Shown: piece after piece, positions 1 to 7,169 of the stretch
Numbering within the stretch: the first letter of the stretch is position 1
How the letters are laid out: each line of letters begins with the position of its first letter
From: CAYYNP01 sp964472545
GTDB taxonomy: Bacteria; Planctomycetota; Planctomycetia; Pirellulales; Thermoguttaceae
Length of the DNA: 42,594 bases
NCBI GenBank assembly: GCA_964472545.1
Contig: CAYYNP010000047.1
Location: 1 to 42,594, forward strand
Direction: 5' to 3'
Made by a program: the position numbers and the translations under genes
Notes under the pieces: model-generated
The model's database searches: none
The model's input: only the letters and a program-made list of their open reading frames with translations
Told to the model about the DNA's origin: nothing

Positions 1-1
1 G

Positions 2-1150
2 TGGCGACGCTTCCGGTACAGCGTGTTGCCGGCGATCTGTTTCGTGCTCTGTATGGCCTTGACGTTCTGGCTGTGGGGAAAACAGCAAGGGCGGATCGGC
101 GGCGCCGTGGGCGAAGTGCAGTTCGAACGCCGCACGCTGACCGCGCCGGACGACGGTCCGATCATCGCCCTGGATCGGCAGCCGTGGCGGCTCTTCGAAT
201 TGGTCGAAAGCGGGCAGTTGATCGCCCAGCTCGACGAAGCGCCGATCGAGGCCCAATTGGGCGTCGTCCGCAAGGAGGTCGAGCGACTCGAGGCGGAATT
301 GGCTGCCACCAAGCAGACGATTCTCCTGGAATACTACGATCTGGCCCACGAACACGAACGCGAATTGCTGCGCCTTTCCCCGGAGATCTGGCGATTGAAG
401 CTCGATGCGCTCGACCGTACCGTCGAGATCGAGACCGATATGATCGCGCTGAAGCGTCTCGACGCCCAACTGGCCTTCTACGATCAGCATCGCGGCACGC
501 GCTCGGTTAATCCCGTGGCGGTCGAAGACGTCCGCCTGCAGCGCGAAGAGATCCAAAAGCGGATCGACATGAACGCGGCCGCCAAGAAGGAAGTCGAGGC
601 GCTGGCCGCGTCCGCCCAGGAAGAACACGATTCCTACCGTGTCCGCTATGCGGACTACCCGAGTAAGAAATGGGCCGCCGCCGCAACGCTCTTGGCCCCG
701 CTGGACAAGGCAATCGAAAAACAGAACGCGATCATGCAGCAACTTCAGGTCCAGAAAGAAGGCCTGAAGATCGTCGCGCCGATCAATGCCACGATTATCG
801 AGATCCTCACGTGGCCGGGGCAAAGCGTGCGTCAAGGCGACCCAATCATGACCATCGCCAGCAATCACGCACGTCACATCGTCAGCTACATCCGACCGGA
901 GCAAGGCATACAGCCGCACGTAGATATGGAGGTGACGGTGCGATCCCGCACCCCCGGCAGCCAGCCGTTGGACACCAAGATCGAAGAGGTTGGGCCGCAG
1001 ACCGAGCCCATTCCCCCCCATCACCTATCCGATCCGACCCAACCCGAATGGGGCCGTCCCGTGCTAATCGGAATCCCCAGCGGTCTCGACGTCCATCCCG
1101 GCGAGTTGCTCGACATCACCTTCAAGCCCAACTCGAAGCGTTCCGGCTAG
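2..1150 (+). CDS. HlyD-family periplasmic adaptor-like protein, 5' partial
   Basis: The frame is open to the left edge of the window and already reads a basic stretch followed by one hydrophobic segment (from about base 41), so the true start probably lies outside; a GTG at base 23 is the first internal candidate. After the membrane anchor comes a biotinyl-lipoyl-like half (ending about base 230), a long charged helical hairpin (about bases 250-760, rich in Glu, Lys and Leu), then the second lipoyl half with the hallmark 'IVAPINATI' and a beta-barrel-like tail. This order is that of membrane-fusion adaptors that link an inner-membrane transporter to an outer component. No transporter is visible because the window begins here. 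The stop TAG overlaps the stop of the convergent gene. Confidence 0.75.
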   Translation, partial: WRRFRYSVLPAICFVLCMALTFWLWGKQQGRIGGAVGEVQFERRTLTAPDDGPIIALDRQPWRLFELVESGQLIAQLDEAPIEAQLGVVRKEVERLEAELAATKQTILLEYYDLAHEHERELLRLSPEIWRLKLDALDRTVEIETDMIALKRLDAQLAFYDQHRGTRSVNPVAVEDVRLQREEIQKRIDMNAAAKKEVEALAASAQEEHDSYRVRYADYPSKKWAAAATLLAPLDKAIEKQNAIMQQLQVQKEGLKIVAPINATIIEILTWPGQSVRQGDPIMTIASNHARHIVSYIRPEQGIQPHVDMEVTVRSRTPGSQPLDTKIEEVGPQTEPIPPHHLSDPTQPEWGRPVLIGIPSGLDVHPGELLDITFKPNSKRSG

Positions 1151-2094
1151 TCGCCACGCACCTCGTCGGCGGGCGTGATATCCTCGCCGTCGATGCCGCC
1201 GGTGGCCCGCTGGCCGTTGCGATAGAACCGCCCGCCGCGGTCGACCCAGGCGGGCGCCGTGTTGGAGAATACGCTGCTGTTGCGGATCGCCGTTTGGGAA
1301 TGCGGCAGCGTGAGCAGTTGGGCCGTGCCGTTGTTGCCCACAACGCTTAGGTCGATCTGCACCGTCGACGCCCCACCGACGGCGATCCCGCTGCGGCCGT
1401 TGCCCCGGCAGTTCACGTCGCTAAGATCCACGCCGCGCGCGCTGTTGAAGGCGTTGATCCCGTCGAGCTGGAAGCCCTGGACCGTGAGGCCCACGATGGC
1501 CACGTCTTCGACGTGATACAGCGTAATCCCCGTCGTCATCCGCGCGTAGCTGAGGTTGTAGTCGATCGGCAGCTTGCCCTTCTCGACGCGGAAGTAGATG
1601 TATCCCTGGTGAAGGCACCACTGCAAAGGCTCTAGTCCGCTGGGGCGGCTTGGCCCGGTGGCGTGGATACGCTCCAGCGGCAGATCGTCCAAGAAGAGTT
1701 GCTGATGGGCCGACCGCGGCGGCCGGAAGCGAAACACACCGCCTGCTTGATGCTCCCAGACAGAAGGCGGCACCGGGGCCGAACCGTCGAGGATGGCCCC
1801 GTTGCCCTCGATCCTAAACGCCCGGCCGCTCTGCCCGCTGTGGCGCAGGCCGACCAGACTGATACTCTCGCGATAGGGTTCGTCGCTGGAAAGCAGCACG
1901 ACCCGATCGCCCCCGGTCGCCAGCCGCAGGGCCTTGGCGATGGTCCGCACCGGTCCGGTACGATCGGCCGTATTGCGAGATTGCTCGCCGGTGAAGCCGT
2001 CGTCGCCCGCTATGTTGCTCACGTAGATGTCGCGTCCGGCCGCCGGCGTACTCAGCACCGCGACCAGAACCACAAGACTGCCGAGGGTGCGCAT
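1147..2094 (-). CDS. Secreted right-handed beta-helix protein
   Basis: About 315 residues. The ATG at 2094 is chosen because a GGGAG lies about 6 bases upstream and it gives a clean signal peptide (MRTLGSLVVLVAVLSTPAAG). The mature start 'RDIYVSNIAGDDG...GPVRTIAKAL' is the usual opening of planctomycete parallel beta-helix proteins, in which a repeated TIxxAL element begins the coil. The middle reads as regular short strands with Asn/Gly turns (GITLYHVEDVAIVGLTVQGF and so on). Such folds are often polysaccharide lyases or hydrolases, but no catalytic residues can be assigned. A longer frame upstream of 2094 overlaps the divergent macro gene and is not used. Confidence 0.7.
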   Translation of the reverse strand: MRTLGSLVVLVAVLSTPAAGRDIYVSNIAGDDGFTGEQSRNTADRTGPVRTIAKALRLATGGDRVVLLSSDEPYRESISLVGLRHSGQSGRAFRIEGNGAILDGSAPVPPSVWEHQAGGVFRFRPPRSAHQQLFLDDLPLERIHATGPSRPSGLEPLQWCLHQGYIYFRVEKGKLPIDYNLSYARMTTGITLYHVEDVAIVGLTVQGFQLDGINAFNSARGVDLSDVNCRGNGRSGIAVGGASTVQIDLSVVGNNGTAQLLTLPHSQTAIRNSSVFSNTAPAWVDRGGRFYRNGQRATGGIDGEDITPADEVRGD

Positions 2095-2149
2095 GAGATA
2101 CTCCCGGGGGGTTCCGTCGATTGCCCCGTAATTGTAGCATAAACGCACC

Positions 2150-2686
2150 ATGCGAGTCGAAATCAACGGACAGACGCTCGAATTGCACCAGGGCGACGTT
2201 ACGCTCGACCCGGTCGATGCGATCGTCAACGCGGCCAACAGCCGGCTGGCCGGCGGCGGTGGGGTCGACGGCGCCATCCACCGCCGCGGCGGCCCGGCGA
2301 TCATGGCCGAGACCGACGCGAAGTATCCCGACGGCTGCCCGACGGGCTCTGCCGTCATCTCGGGCGGGGGCGCGTTGCCGGCGAAGCACGTGATTCACGC
2401 CGTGGGGCCCGTCTACAGCGGGGGACAACGCGGCGAGGCTGAGTCGCTCGCCGGCGCGTATCGCTGCTGCCTTGAGTTGGCCGTGCAGAACGATTGCCGC
2501 AGCATCGCTTTTCCGTCCCTGAGCACCGGTGCCTATCGCTACCCGATCGACCAGGCCGCCCGGATTGCACTCTCGACCGCGATCGCCTTCCTGCAGGAGA
2601 ACGGCCGGCCGGAACTCGTGCGATTCGTGCTCTTCGACGCCGGGGCCTACGGGGCGTTTGCGGCGGCGCTGGAGGAGTTGGCGTAA
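2150..2686 (+). CDS. Macro-domain protein (ADP-ribose / O-acetyl-ADP-ribose binding, deacetylase-like)
   Basis: The 178-residue protein is a single macro domain. It shows 'GDVT', then 'DAIVNAANSRLAGGGGVDGAIH', which supplies the adenine and distal-ribose contacts, 'VIHAVGP', and 'PSLSTGAYRYP', the diphosphate loop. These match the YmdB/MacroD class, which removes acetyl or ADP-ribosyl groups from O-acetyl-ADP-ribose or modified proteins in the cytoplasm. Length is normal for the class. It is divergent from the beta-helix gene with only about 55 bases between starts; no strong ribosome-binding site is visible. Confidence 0.9.
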   Translation: MRVEINGQTLELHQGDVTLDPVDAIVNAANSRLAGGGGVDGAIHRRGGPAIMAETDAKYPDGCPTGSAVISGGGALPAKHVIHAVGPVYSGGQRGEAESLAGAYRCCLELAVQNDCRSIAFPSLSTGAYRYPIDQAARIALSTAIAFLQENGRPELVRFVLFDAGAYGAFAAALEELA

Positions 2687-2699
2687 GCGTCTGGGTAGC

Positions 2700-3650
2700 C
2701 TACCACGACAGGATGCCGATCAGCGCCAGCGTGGCCAACGCCATCACCAGGCCGCAAATCGGCCGCCTTCCAAGAGGTGACGCCGGCTGGGGAGTTTGGC
2801 TCGTTGCGTCCGGCCCGCTGAGGGCGTCGACGTCCAGTTCTCTGCGGCATCGCCACATCCCGACGACGAACACCGCGCCGACGAGCGCCTCAGAAACGGC
2901 GGCCAGCACGATCCACAGGGCCAGTGTCTCCCCGCCGGACTCGTCGCGGAAGCGGCCGCTGCCGACGATCATCAGCGACGCCCCCTCGAAGATCCAGAAG
3001 ATCGAAAGCAGCGTAGCGATCGCATTGCGGCGCGTGAGCCAGCCGAGGACGCCGACGCCCGCCAGCAGCCCGCCCGTGGCCAGGTAATAGTGCAGCAGCG
3101 CAGCTTCGTAACCCCCTGCAGTATTGCTTACTGAGCCAGCACCGAACAACCGGCCGAACGTCATCGCCAAGACACCGACTACCGCCGCACCGGTGGCGGC
3201 GGAGATCATCGGCTCCCAACTGAACCGGTCGCAGGCAGATTGACCCTCGGGATCCGCCAGTGCCGCTGCCGCCAGCCACAACAGCGGCACGCAGACGGCC
3301 AACACACCAAGGCAGGCCAGCGCGGCCCAGGCGGCTGCGGAGAACAGCAGCAGCCCGATGACGCACACCAACGACGCGGCAAACCAGCTCACGCTTCGCC
3401 GGGCCTTCCGGGCAGCCACGGCAGCCACCGACGTACCGGCCGCCCCGGTACACAACAGTGGAACGGCCGCGTCGAAAAGCCAATGGCCCAATCGCGGAAA
3501 GGTCGACAGCCAGGCGGCCCAGGCCGCGGCAACCACCACGGCCGCCACGCGCCGTCTGCTTGGCAGGTCGCGCGGAAGCAGCCGCCAAATCCCCAGCGTG
3601 CCGAGCAGAATCGCGGCCGCAGTAATCCAAGTTGCCGCGGGCAAACTCAC
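2700..3650 (-). CDS. NuoJ-NuoK-like fused membrane protein, stand-alone
   Basis: The 316-residue protein is almost entirely hydrophobic. Residues about 185-277 read like complex I subunit NuoK: 'GVLGWLTRRNAIATLLS', a Gly/Glu stretch, then 'VLAAVSEALVGAVFVV' and the tail 'RRELDVDALS'. Residues about 56-175 match the NuoJ hydrophobicity pattern, including 'SVSWFAASLVCVIGLLLF' and a following 'DRFSWEPMISAATGA' segment. The membrane Glu of NuoK helix 2 is replaced by Phe218, and a Glu (222) sits four residues later; the second conserved Glu is kept (254). NuoJ's VYAGA-type helix is degenerate. A GTG start is supported by GAGGAG 7 bases upstream. No other nuo gene is nearby. It could be a divergent ion-pump subunit; function is not established. 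Confidence 0.55.
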   Translation of the reverse strand: MSLPAATWITAAAILLGTLGIWRLLPRDLPSRRRVAAVVVAAAWAAWLSTFPRLGHWLFDAAVPLLCTGAAGTSVAAVAARKARRSVSWFAASLVCVIGLLLFSAAAWAALACLGVLAVCVPLLWLAAAALADPEGQSACDRFSWEPMISAATGAAVVGVLAMTFGRLFGAGSVSNTAGGYEAALLHYYLATGGLLAGVGVLGWLTRRNAIATLLSIFWIFEGASLMIVGSGRFRDESGGETLALWIVLAAVSEALVGAVFVVGMWRCRRELDVDALSGPDATSQTPQPASPLGRRPICGLVMALATLALIGILSW

Positions 3651-3841
3651 GCTGCCACTCCTCGGCCCTCATACGGCGACGGCGATTGGCCGTCGATTCC
3701 CACGTCGATCCGATTGCATCGTTCTGCCCGCCCTGTTAGAACGGCAGGTGCGTGCTAGTGAGTATTTCGGACGACCGCATTGTAGGAGCGCTATGATGGC
3801 CGGTCAATTCGGCCTACCTGCGCCCGCGCTACGGCGCAAAG

Positions 3842-3881
3842 AAAAAGCCCTCCGTAGGCGGGGCAGGGACCTACGAAGGGC
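3842..3881 (-). terminator. Intrinsic terminator of repeat unit 1
   Basis: A 12-pair stem (one wobble) at 3847-3881 is followed on the minus strand by TTTTT (3846-3842). The stem-loop is identical base for base in the three units. Confidence 0.75.
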
Positions 3882-4068
3882 GAATGAATGAGGGTTACCC
3901 CTCACTCGTACATCATTATCGACGGTAAACTGCGTCGGCACAATCCCCATTCCGGGGTATTTTTATCCTTTTTCATTCGCCCTAAATCCCCTGTCTTTCC
4001 ATGTTGCTGGATTTGCGTCTGCCGGCGCTACTTAATGCCGTACGAGGGCGTGCTCCGGGAGGCACTAC

Positions 4069-4166
4069 GGGTCTGTCCGGAAACACCTTCGCAGTTTTCC
4101 GGGCGGATCATCACACGGAGTGTGATGGCTAGCATGAAGCGGACGAAGTTGTTTTCGGACAAGCCC
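4069..4166. mobile_element. MITE-like insert with terminal inverted repeats, TA-flanked
   Basis: Comparison with unit 2 shows about 98-99 extra bases in unit 1 here. The ends read GGGTCTGTCCGGAAACACC and, on the other strand, GGGCTTGTCCGAAAACAAC (15 of 19 match). TA lies at 4066-4067 and again at 4167-4168, while unit 2 has a single TA at this place, as expected for an IS630/Tc1-type target duplication. Inside is a perfect ATCACAC/GTGTGAT palindrome. It encodes nothing. Confidence 0.65.
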
Positions 4167-4227
4167 TAAGTCGGCGGGCGCGGCGGGAATTCGAGTGCTT
4201 GTGAATGCGCGGACGGCAACACGCAAA

Positions 4228-4515
4228 GAAAAAGCCCTCCGTAGGCGGGGCAGGGACCTACGAAGGGCGAATGAGTGAGAGTTGCCCCTCACTCATACAT
4301 CATTATCGACGGTAAACTGCGTTGACGCAATCCCCATTCCGAGGTATTTCCATCCTTTTTCATCCGCTCTAAACTACCTGCCTTTCCATGTTGGTGGATA
4401 TGCGTCCGGGGACGCTACCTAATGCCGTACGAGGGAGTGCTCCGGGAGGCACTAGGTCGGCGGACGCGCTGGGAGTTCGAGTGCCTGTGGGTGTTTCCGG
4501 ACGACAACCCTCAAT
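4228..4515 (-). repeat. Tandem repeat unit 2
   Basis: This is the uninterrupted 288 bp unit, used to define the insertion in unit 1. It keeps the same order on the minus strand: small CCUC/GGGG hairpin, long hairpin, terminator at 4234-4268. In the long hairpin one A-T pair of unit 3 has become a G-C pair here, changed on both arms. Confidence 0.75.
4229..4268 (-). terminator. Intrinsic terminator of repeat unit 2
   Basis: Same 35-base stem-loop (4234-4268) followed on the minus strand by five T residues. Confidence 0.75.
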
Positions 4516-4793
4516 GAAAAAGCCCTCCGTAGGCGGGGCAGGGACCTACGAAGGGCGAATGAATGAGAGTTACCCCTCATTCATTCATCATTATCGACGG
4601 TAAGATGCGTCGGCTCAATCCCGCTTCCGGGGGATTTCTGATTTTTTTCTGCCAGATCAAACTGCCCGCCTTATCGAGACAATGAACAACCCTCCATGAG
4701 TGCTGCGATATTCCGTATTGGGCAATGCACCGGCCCGCACTAGTCTGCCTATGATCTGTGGAGTCAAGTGCTTGCGGATGCATACAAACGACA
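4516..4793 (-). repeat. Tandem repeat unit 3, adjoining the M20 gene start
   Basis: This is the most diverged unit in its distal half, but it has the perfect 11-pair version of the long hairpin (4557-4586) and the same terminator (4522-4556). Its distal end runs into the ribosome-binding site of the M20 hydrolase gene, so the array and that gene are divergent neighbours. Confidence 0.7.
4517..4556 (-). terminator. Intrinsic terminator of repeat unit 3
   Basis: Same 35-base stem-loop (4522-4556) followed on the minus strand by five T residues. Confidence 0.75.
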
Positions 4794-4794
4794 A

Positions 4795-4808
4795 GAGGAG
4801 CCGTTTTG
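4795..4808 (+). promoter_or_regulatory. Ribosome-binding site deciding a TTG start
   Basis: GAGGAG (4795-4800) is followed after 5 bases by TTG at 4806. The only in-frame ATG upstream (4758) lies within the repeat unit and has no such site. Confidence 0.65.
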
Positions 4809-5996
4809 CAGATCGATGTAGTGCAGACATTGGCCGACCTGGTGGCCATCCCTAGTGTCAATCCGATGGGCCAGCCGCTCTCTGGCGCTCCATTTGGAGA
4901 AGGCCGGCTTTGCCGTCACCTGGAGAACCTGCTTTCTGGACTGGGGATGACGGTCACGCGCCAGGCCGTGATGCCGTGCCGTGAGAATCTGCTCGCGCGG
5001 CTTGACGGGCAGGCCGCAACGGATCGCGGCGGGCGAGTGGTGCTGTTCGACGCCCATCTCGACACGGTTCCGGCCGACGGGATGACGATCGAGCCGTTCG
5101 TGCCTACGCTGCGTGACGGACGGCTCTACGGCCGAGGCTCGTGCGACGTCAAGGGCGGCATGGCGGCCATGCTGGCGGCACTTGCCCGGTTGGCCGACGA
5201 GCGTCCGGCGGATATGGCGACCGTGTTGCTAAGCTGCACGGTAAACGAGGAAAACGGCTTCGACGGCGCGGCGGCGATGACGGCTTCGTGGCAGGAGCCC
5301 AACAGTGGGCTCTTTCGTCGCCGCCCCGATGTGGCCGTGGTTGCCGAGCCCACCGCGTTGAACGTGGTGGTGGCCCACAAGGGTGTCGTACGGTGGAAAT
5401 GCCATACGGAAGGCCGGGCGTGCCACAGTTCGAGTCCCGCGGATGGCGAGAACGCGGTCTATCGGATGGCCCACGTGCTGAGGGCGATCGAGCGTTACAT
5501 CCGGGAAGTGCTGTCGAAGCTGCCGTCGCACGCGCTTTGTGGCCCGACCACGCTCAGCGTGGGCACGATTCACGGCGGAAGCAGCGTGAACACGGTGCCG
5601 GCGAACTGCACGATCGAGATCGACCTGCGGTTGCCGCCGGGCCGGCAGCCCGACGAAGCGAGGCAAGACCTCATCGACTACCTGCAACAGGCCGATGAGG
5701 TGACGTTTCCGGTGCAGCACGACCCGCCCTATCTGTTGGGGCCGCCGCTGTCGGACTCCTCCAGCGGCGCACTGGCCGAGGAGCTTTCGCAGGTTGCGGC
5801 GGAGGTCACCGGCGGCTGTGAAGTGATAGGCGTGCCCTACGCGACCAATGCCGCCTGTTACTCGGCGGCGGGAGTCCCCTCGGTCGTTTTTGGCCCCGGC
5901 TTTATCGAGCAGGCCCACACTGCCGACGAGTGGATTTCGCTGGAGCAACTCGAACAGGCGGCCGAGATCTACTACCGGTTCGCCCGCGGCAGTTAG
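4806..5996 (+). CDS. M20-family metallo-hydrolase (ArgE/DapE/ACY1-like deacylase)
   Basis: About 396 residues from the TTG start, a normal length for the family. The co-catalytic metal site is visible: 'FDAHLDTVP' (His84, with Asp86), 'GRGSCDVKGGMAAM' (bridging Asp114), 'VNEENG' (Glu148 base, Glu149 ligand), 'AEPT' (Glu171 region) and 'EQAHTADEW' near the C-terminus (last His ligand). Between lies the dimerisation or lid domain ('HKGVVRWKCHTEGRACHSSSP'). Such enzymes remove acyl groups from acetylornithine, succinyl-diaminopimelate or small peptides in the cytoplasm. The argJ nearby suggests acetylornithine recycling, so a dedicated ArgE is not needed and the substrate is left open. Starting at the upstream ATG would add 16 residues. 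Confidence 0.85.
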   Translation: MQIDVVQTLADLVAIPSVNPMGQPLSGAPFGEGRLCRHLENLLSGLGMTVTRQAVMPCRENLLARLDGQAATDRGGRVVLFDAHLDTVPADGMTIEPFVPTLRDGRLYGRGSCDVKGGMAAMLAALARLADERPADMATVLLSCTVNEENGFDGAAAMTASWQEPNSGLFRRRPDVAVVAEPTALNVVVAHKGVVRWKCHTEGRACHSSSPADGENAVYRMAHVLRAIERYIREVLSKLPSHALCGPTTLSVGTIHGGSSVNTVPANCTIEIDLRLPPGRQPDEARQDLIDYLQQADEVTFPVQHDPPYLLGPPLSDSSSGALAEELSQVAAEVTGGCEVIGVPYATNAACYSAAGVPSVVFGPGFIEQAHTADEWISLEQLEQAAEIYYRFARGS

Positions 5997-6015
5997 GCTT
6001 GATGCTCGCAATGAT

Positions 6016-6141
6016 GGGTGGCTGGGGCAAAAGCGCAGCGGTGCCCCAGTACATCTCATTGGGGTAAACACAGCGGGGTAGACACAGCGGGGCAAACACA
6101 GCAGCGACCTGGGGCATCGCTGCGCTTTGCCCCAGCCACCC
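6016..6141. repeat. Long imperfect inverted repeat with three 14-bp tandem repeats in the loop
   Basis: The arms at 6016-6050 and 6109-6141 are near-complements (GGTGGCTGGGGCAAA... against ...TTTGCCCCAGCCACC). The loop holds three 14-base copies of GGGGYARACACAGC (6061-6102). It lies between convergent genes, so it may act as a two-way terminator. A second member of the family is at 13024-13116. Confidence 0.85.
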
Positions 6142-6164
6142 CGAGATACAATCGGCAGCGGCGG

Positions 6165-7169
6165 TTAGATCCGATACTCCCTGCGGAAGCGATCGATGTC
6201 TTCCGTGCGGCCCATCACCACGACGCTGGTGCCGACCTCGAATCGGGCGTCGCCGCCGGGGTTGAACTGCATGGTGGCTTCGCCGTGGCGGACGGCCACG
6301 ATCAGCAGCCCGTGACGGCTGCGGGTTTGCGAATCGCGGACGGTGATGCCCACCAAAGGGCTGCCCTCGGGAATCGTCAATTCGTCGACTTCCACCTCGG
6401 CGATCTGTTGTCCGGCGACGACCTCGATCAGTTCCACGGCTGCCGGGCGGGTGATCATGGCGGCCATCCGCATGGCCCCGGTGGCCGCCGGCAGCACGAC
6501 CCGATCGGCCCCGGCTTGCAGCAGTTTCTTTTCCGTCGACGGGAACTCGCCGCGGGCGATGATCATCAGATCCCCGTTCAGATTCCGCGCGGTCAAGGTG
6601 ATGAAGACGTTGTCGGCGTCGCGCGGCAGCGTGGTGGCCACGATGCTCGCCCGCTCGACGCCGGCCGCCGTCAGCGCCTCCTCTTCGGTGGCGTCTTCGC
6701 TCAGCGACAGATAGCCCAGCGACGTGGCCTCGCGGATACGTTCGGCGTCGTCCTCGATGACCACGAAGGGCTTCTTTCGCCGGCGGAGCTCGTAGGCCAG
6801 GATTTCACCCATCCGCCCGAATCCGCAGATCACCACATGGCCGCTGAGCCGCTCGATTTCGCGAGTGACCCGCCGCATGCCCACCGCTCGGTTGATTTCG
6901 CCTTCGAACATCATTTGGAGCAAGCCTCCCACAATGTACAGGGCCGTGGAAACGCCGAAGACGATCACCAGCATCGTGAACGCCTGCTCGGCGGCCCCTA
7001 TGTCTTGGACTTCCTTGTAGCCCACGGTCGAGAGCGTGATCACGACCATGTAGACCGCGTCGAGCAGGTCCCACCCGAAAAGAAACTGATAGCCGCACAC
7101 CGCCAGCACGAAGATGATCGCCAGGACCACCAGGCCGACTCGCAGTCGCTTCAGGGAAGGGGGGGTCAT
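6165..7169 (-). CDS. Potassium channel with RCK (TrkA-N/TrkA-C) regulatory domain
   Basis: The 334-residue protein has the two-helix channel layout. An N-terminal helix (about 10-31) is followed by the pore segment with the selectivity filter TVGY (48-51) and a second helix (about 63-88). After a linker comes the Rossmann RCK domain 'HVVICGFGRMGE' (GxGxxG at 116-121) with an acidic 'VIEDD' at the second strand, then a TrkA-C-like domain (about 255-330). Ligand-gated K+ flux at the inner membrane is the expected role. The ATG overlaps the argJ stop as ATGA, which suggests translational coupling, although no metabolic link to arginine synthesis is known. Confidence 0.9.
   Translation of the reverse strand: MTPPSLKRLRVGLVVLAIIFVLAVCGYQFLFGWDLLDAVYMVVITLSTVGYKEVQDIGAAEQAFTMLVIVFGVSTALYIVGGLLQMMFEGEINRAVGMRRVTREIERLSGHVVICGFGRMGEILAYELRRRKKPFVVIEDDAERIREATSLGYLSLSEDATEEEALTAAGVERASIVATTLPRDADNVFITLTARNLNGDLMIIARGEFPSTEKKLLQAGADRVVLPAATGAMRMAAMITRPAAVELIEVVAGQQIAEVEVDELTIPEGSPLVGITVRDSQTRSRHGLLIVAVRHGEATMQFNPGGDARFEVGTSVVVMGRTEDIDRFRREYRI

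Larger units (their letters stand above)
3841..4227 (-). repeat. Tandem repeat unit 1 (structured, terminator-ended on minus strand; contains insert)
   Basis: This is the first of three head-to-tail units. Without the 98 bp insert at 4069-4166 it is about 289 bp. Read on the minus strand it contains a small hairpin with CCCC/GGGG arms (around 3945-3962), then a hairpin of up to 11 pairs (around 3882-3911), then an intrinsic terminator (3847-3881). The sequence just left of 3841 (about 3755-3785) weakly resembles the far end of a further unit. Confidence 0.75.

Noticed and set aside
4516..4605. A short plus-strand peptide (MKKPSVGGAGTYEGRMN…IHHYRR) that is open and similar in all three repeat units.
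   Set aside because: Differences between units mostly change amino acids (N/S, S/G, Y/C, F/L) while preserving base pairing, and only unit 3 has an ATG. RNA or DNA structure explains the conservation better.
3841..4793. A CRISPR array.
   Set aside because: Units are ~288 bp, repeats are not short and separated by unique spacers, and there are no cas genes.
4758..4805. An N-terminal extension of the M20 hydrolase from the ATG at 4758.
   Set aside because: The extension is translated from repeat unit 3, lacks a ribosome-binding site and precedes a well-placed GAGGAG/TTG.
4806..5996. Naming the M20 hydrolase argE.
   Set aside because: ArgJ a few kb away already recycles the acetyl group, and the M20 motifs alone do not separate ArgE, DapE and peptidase members.
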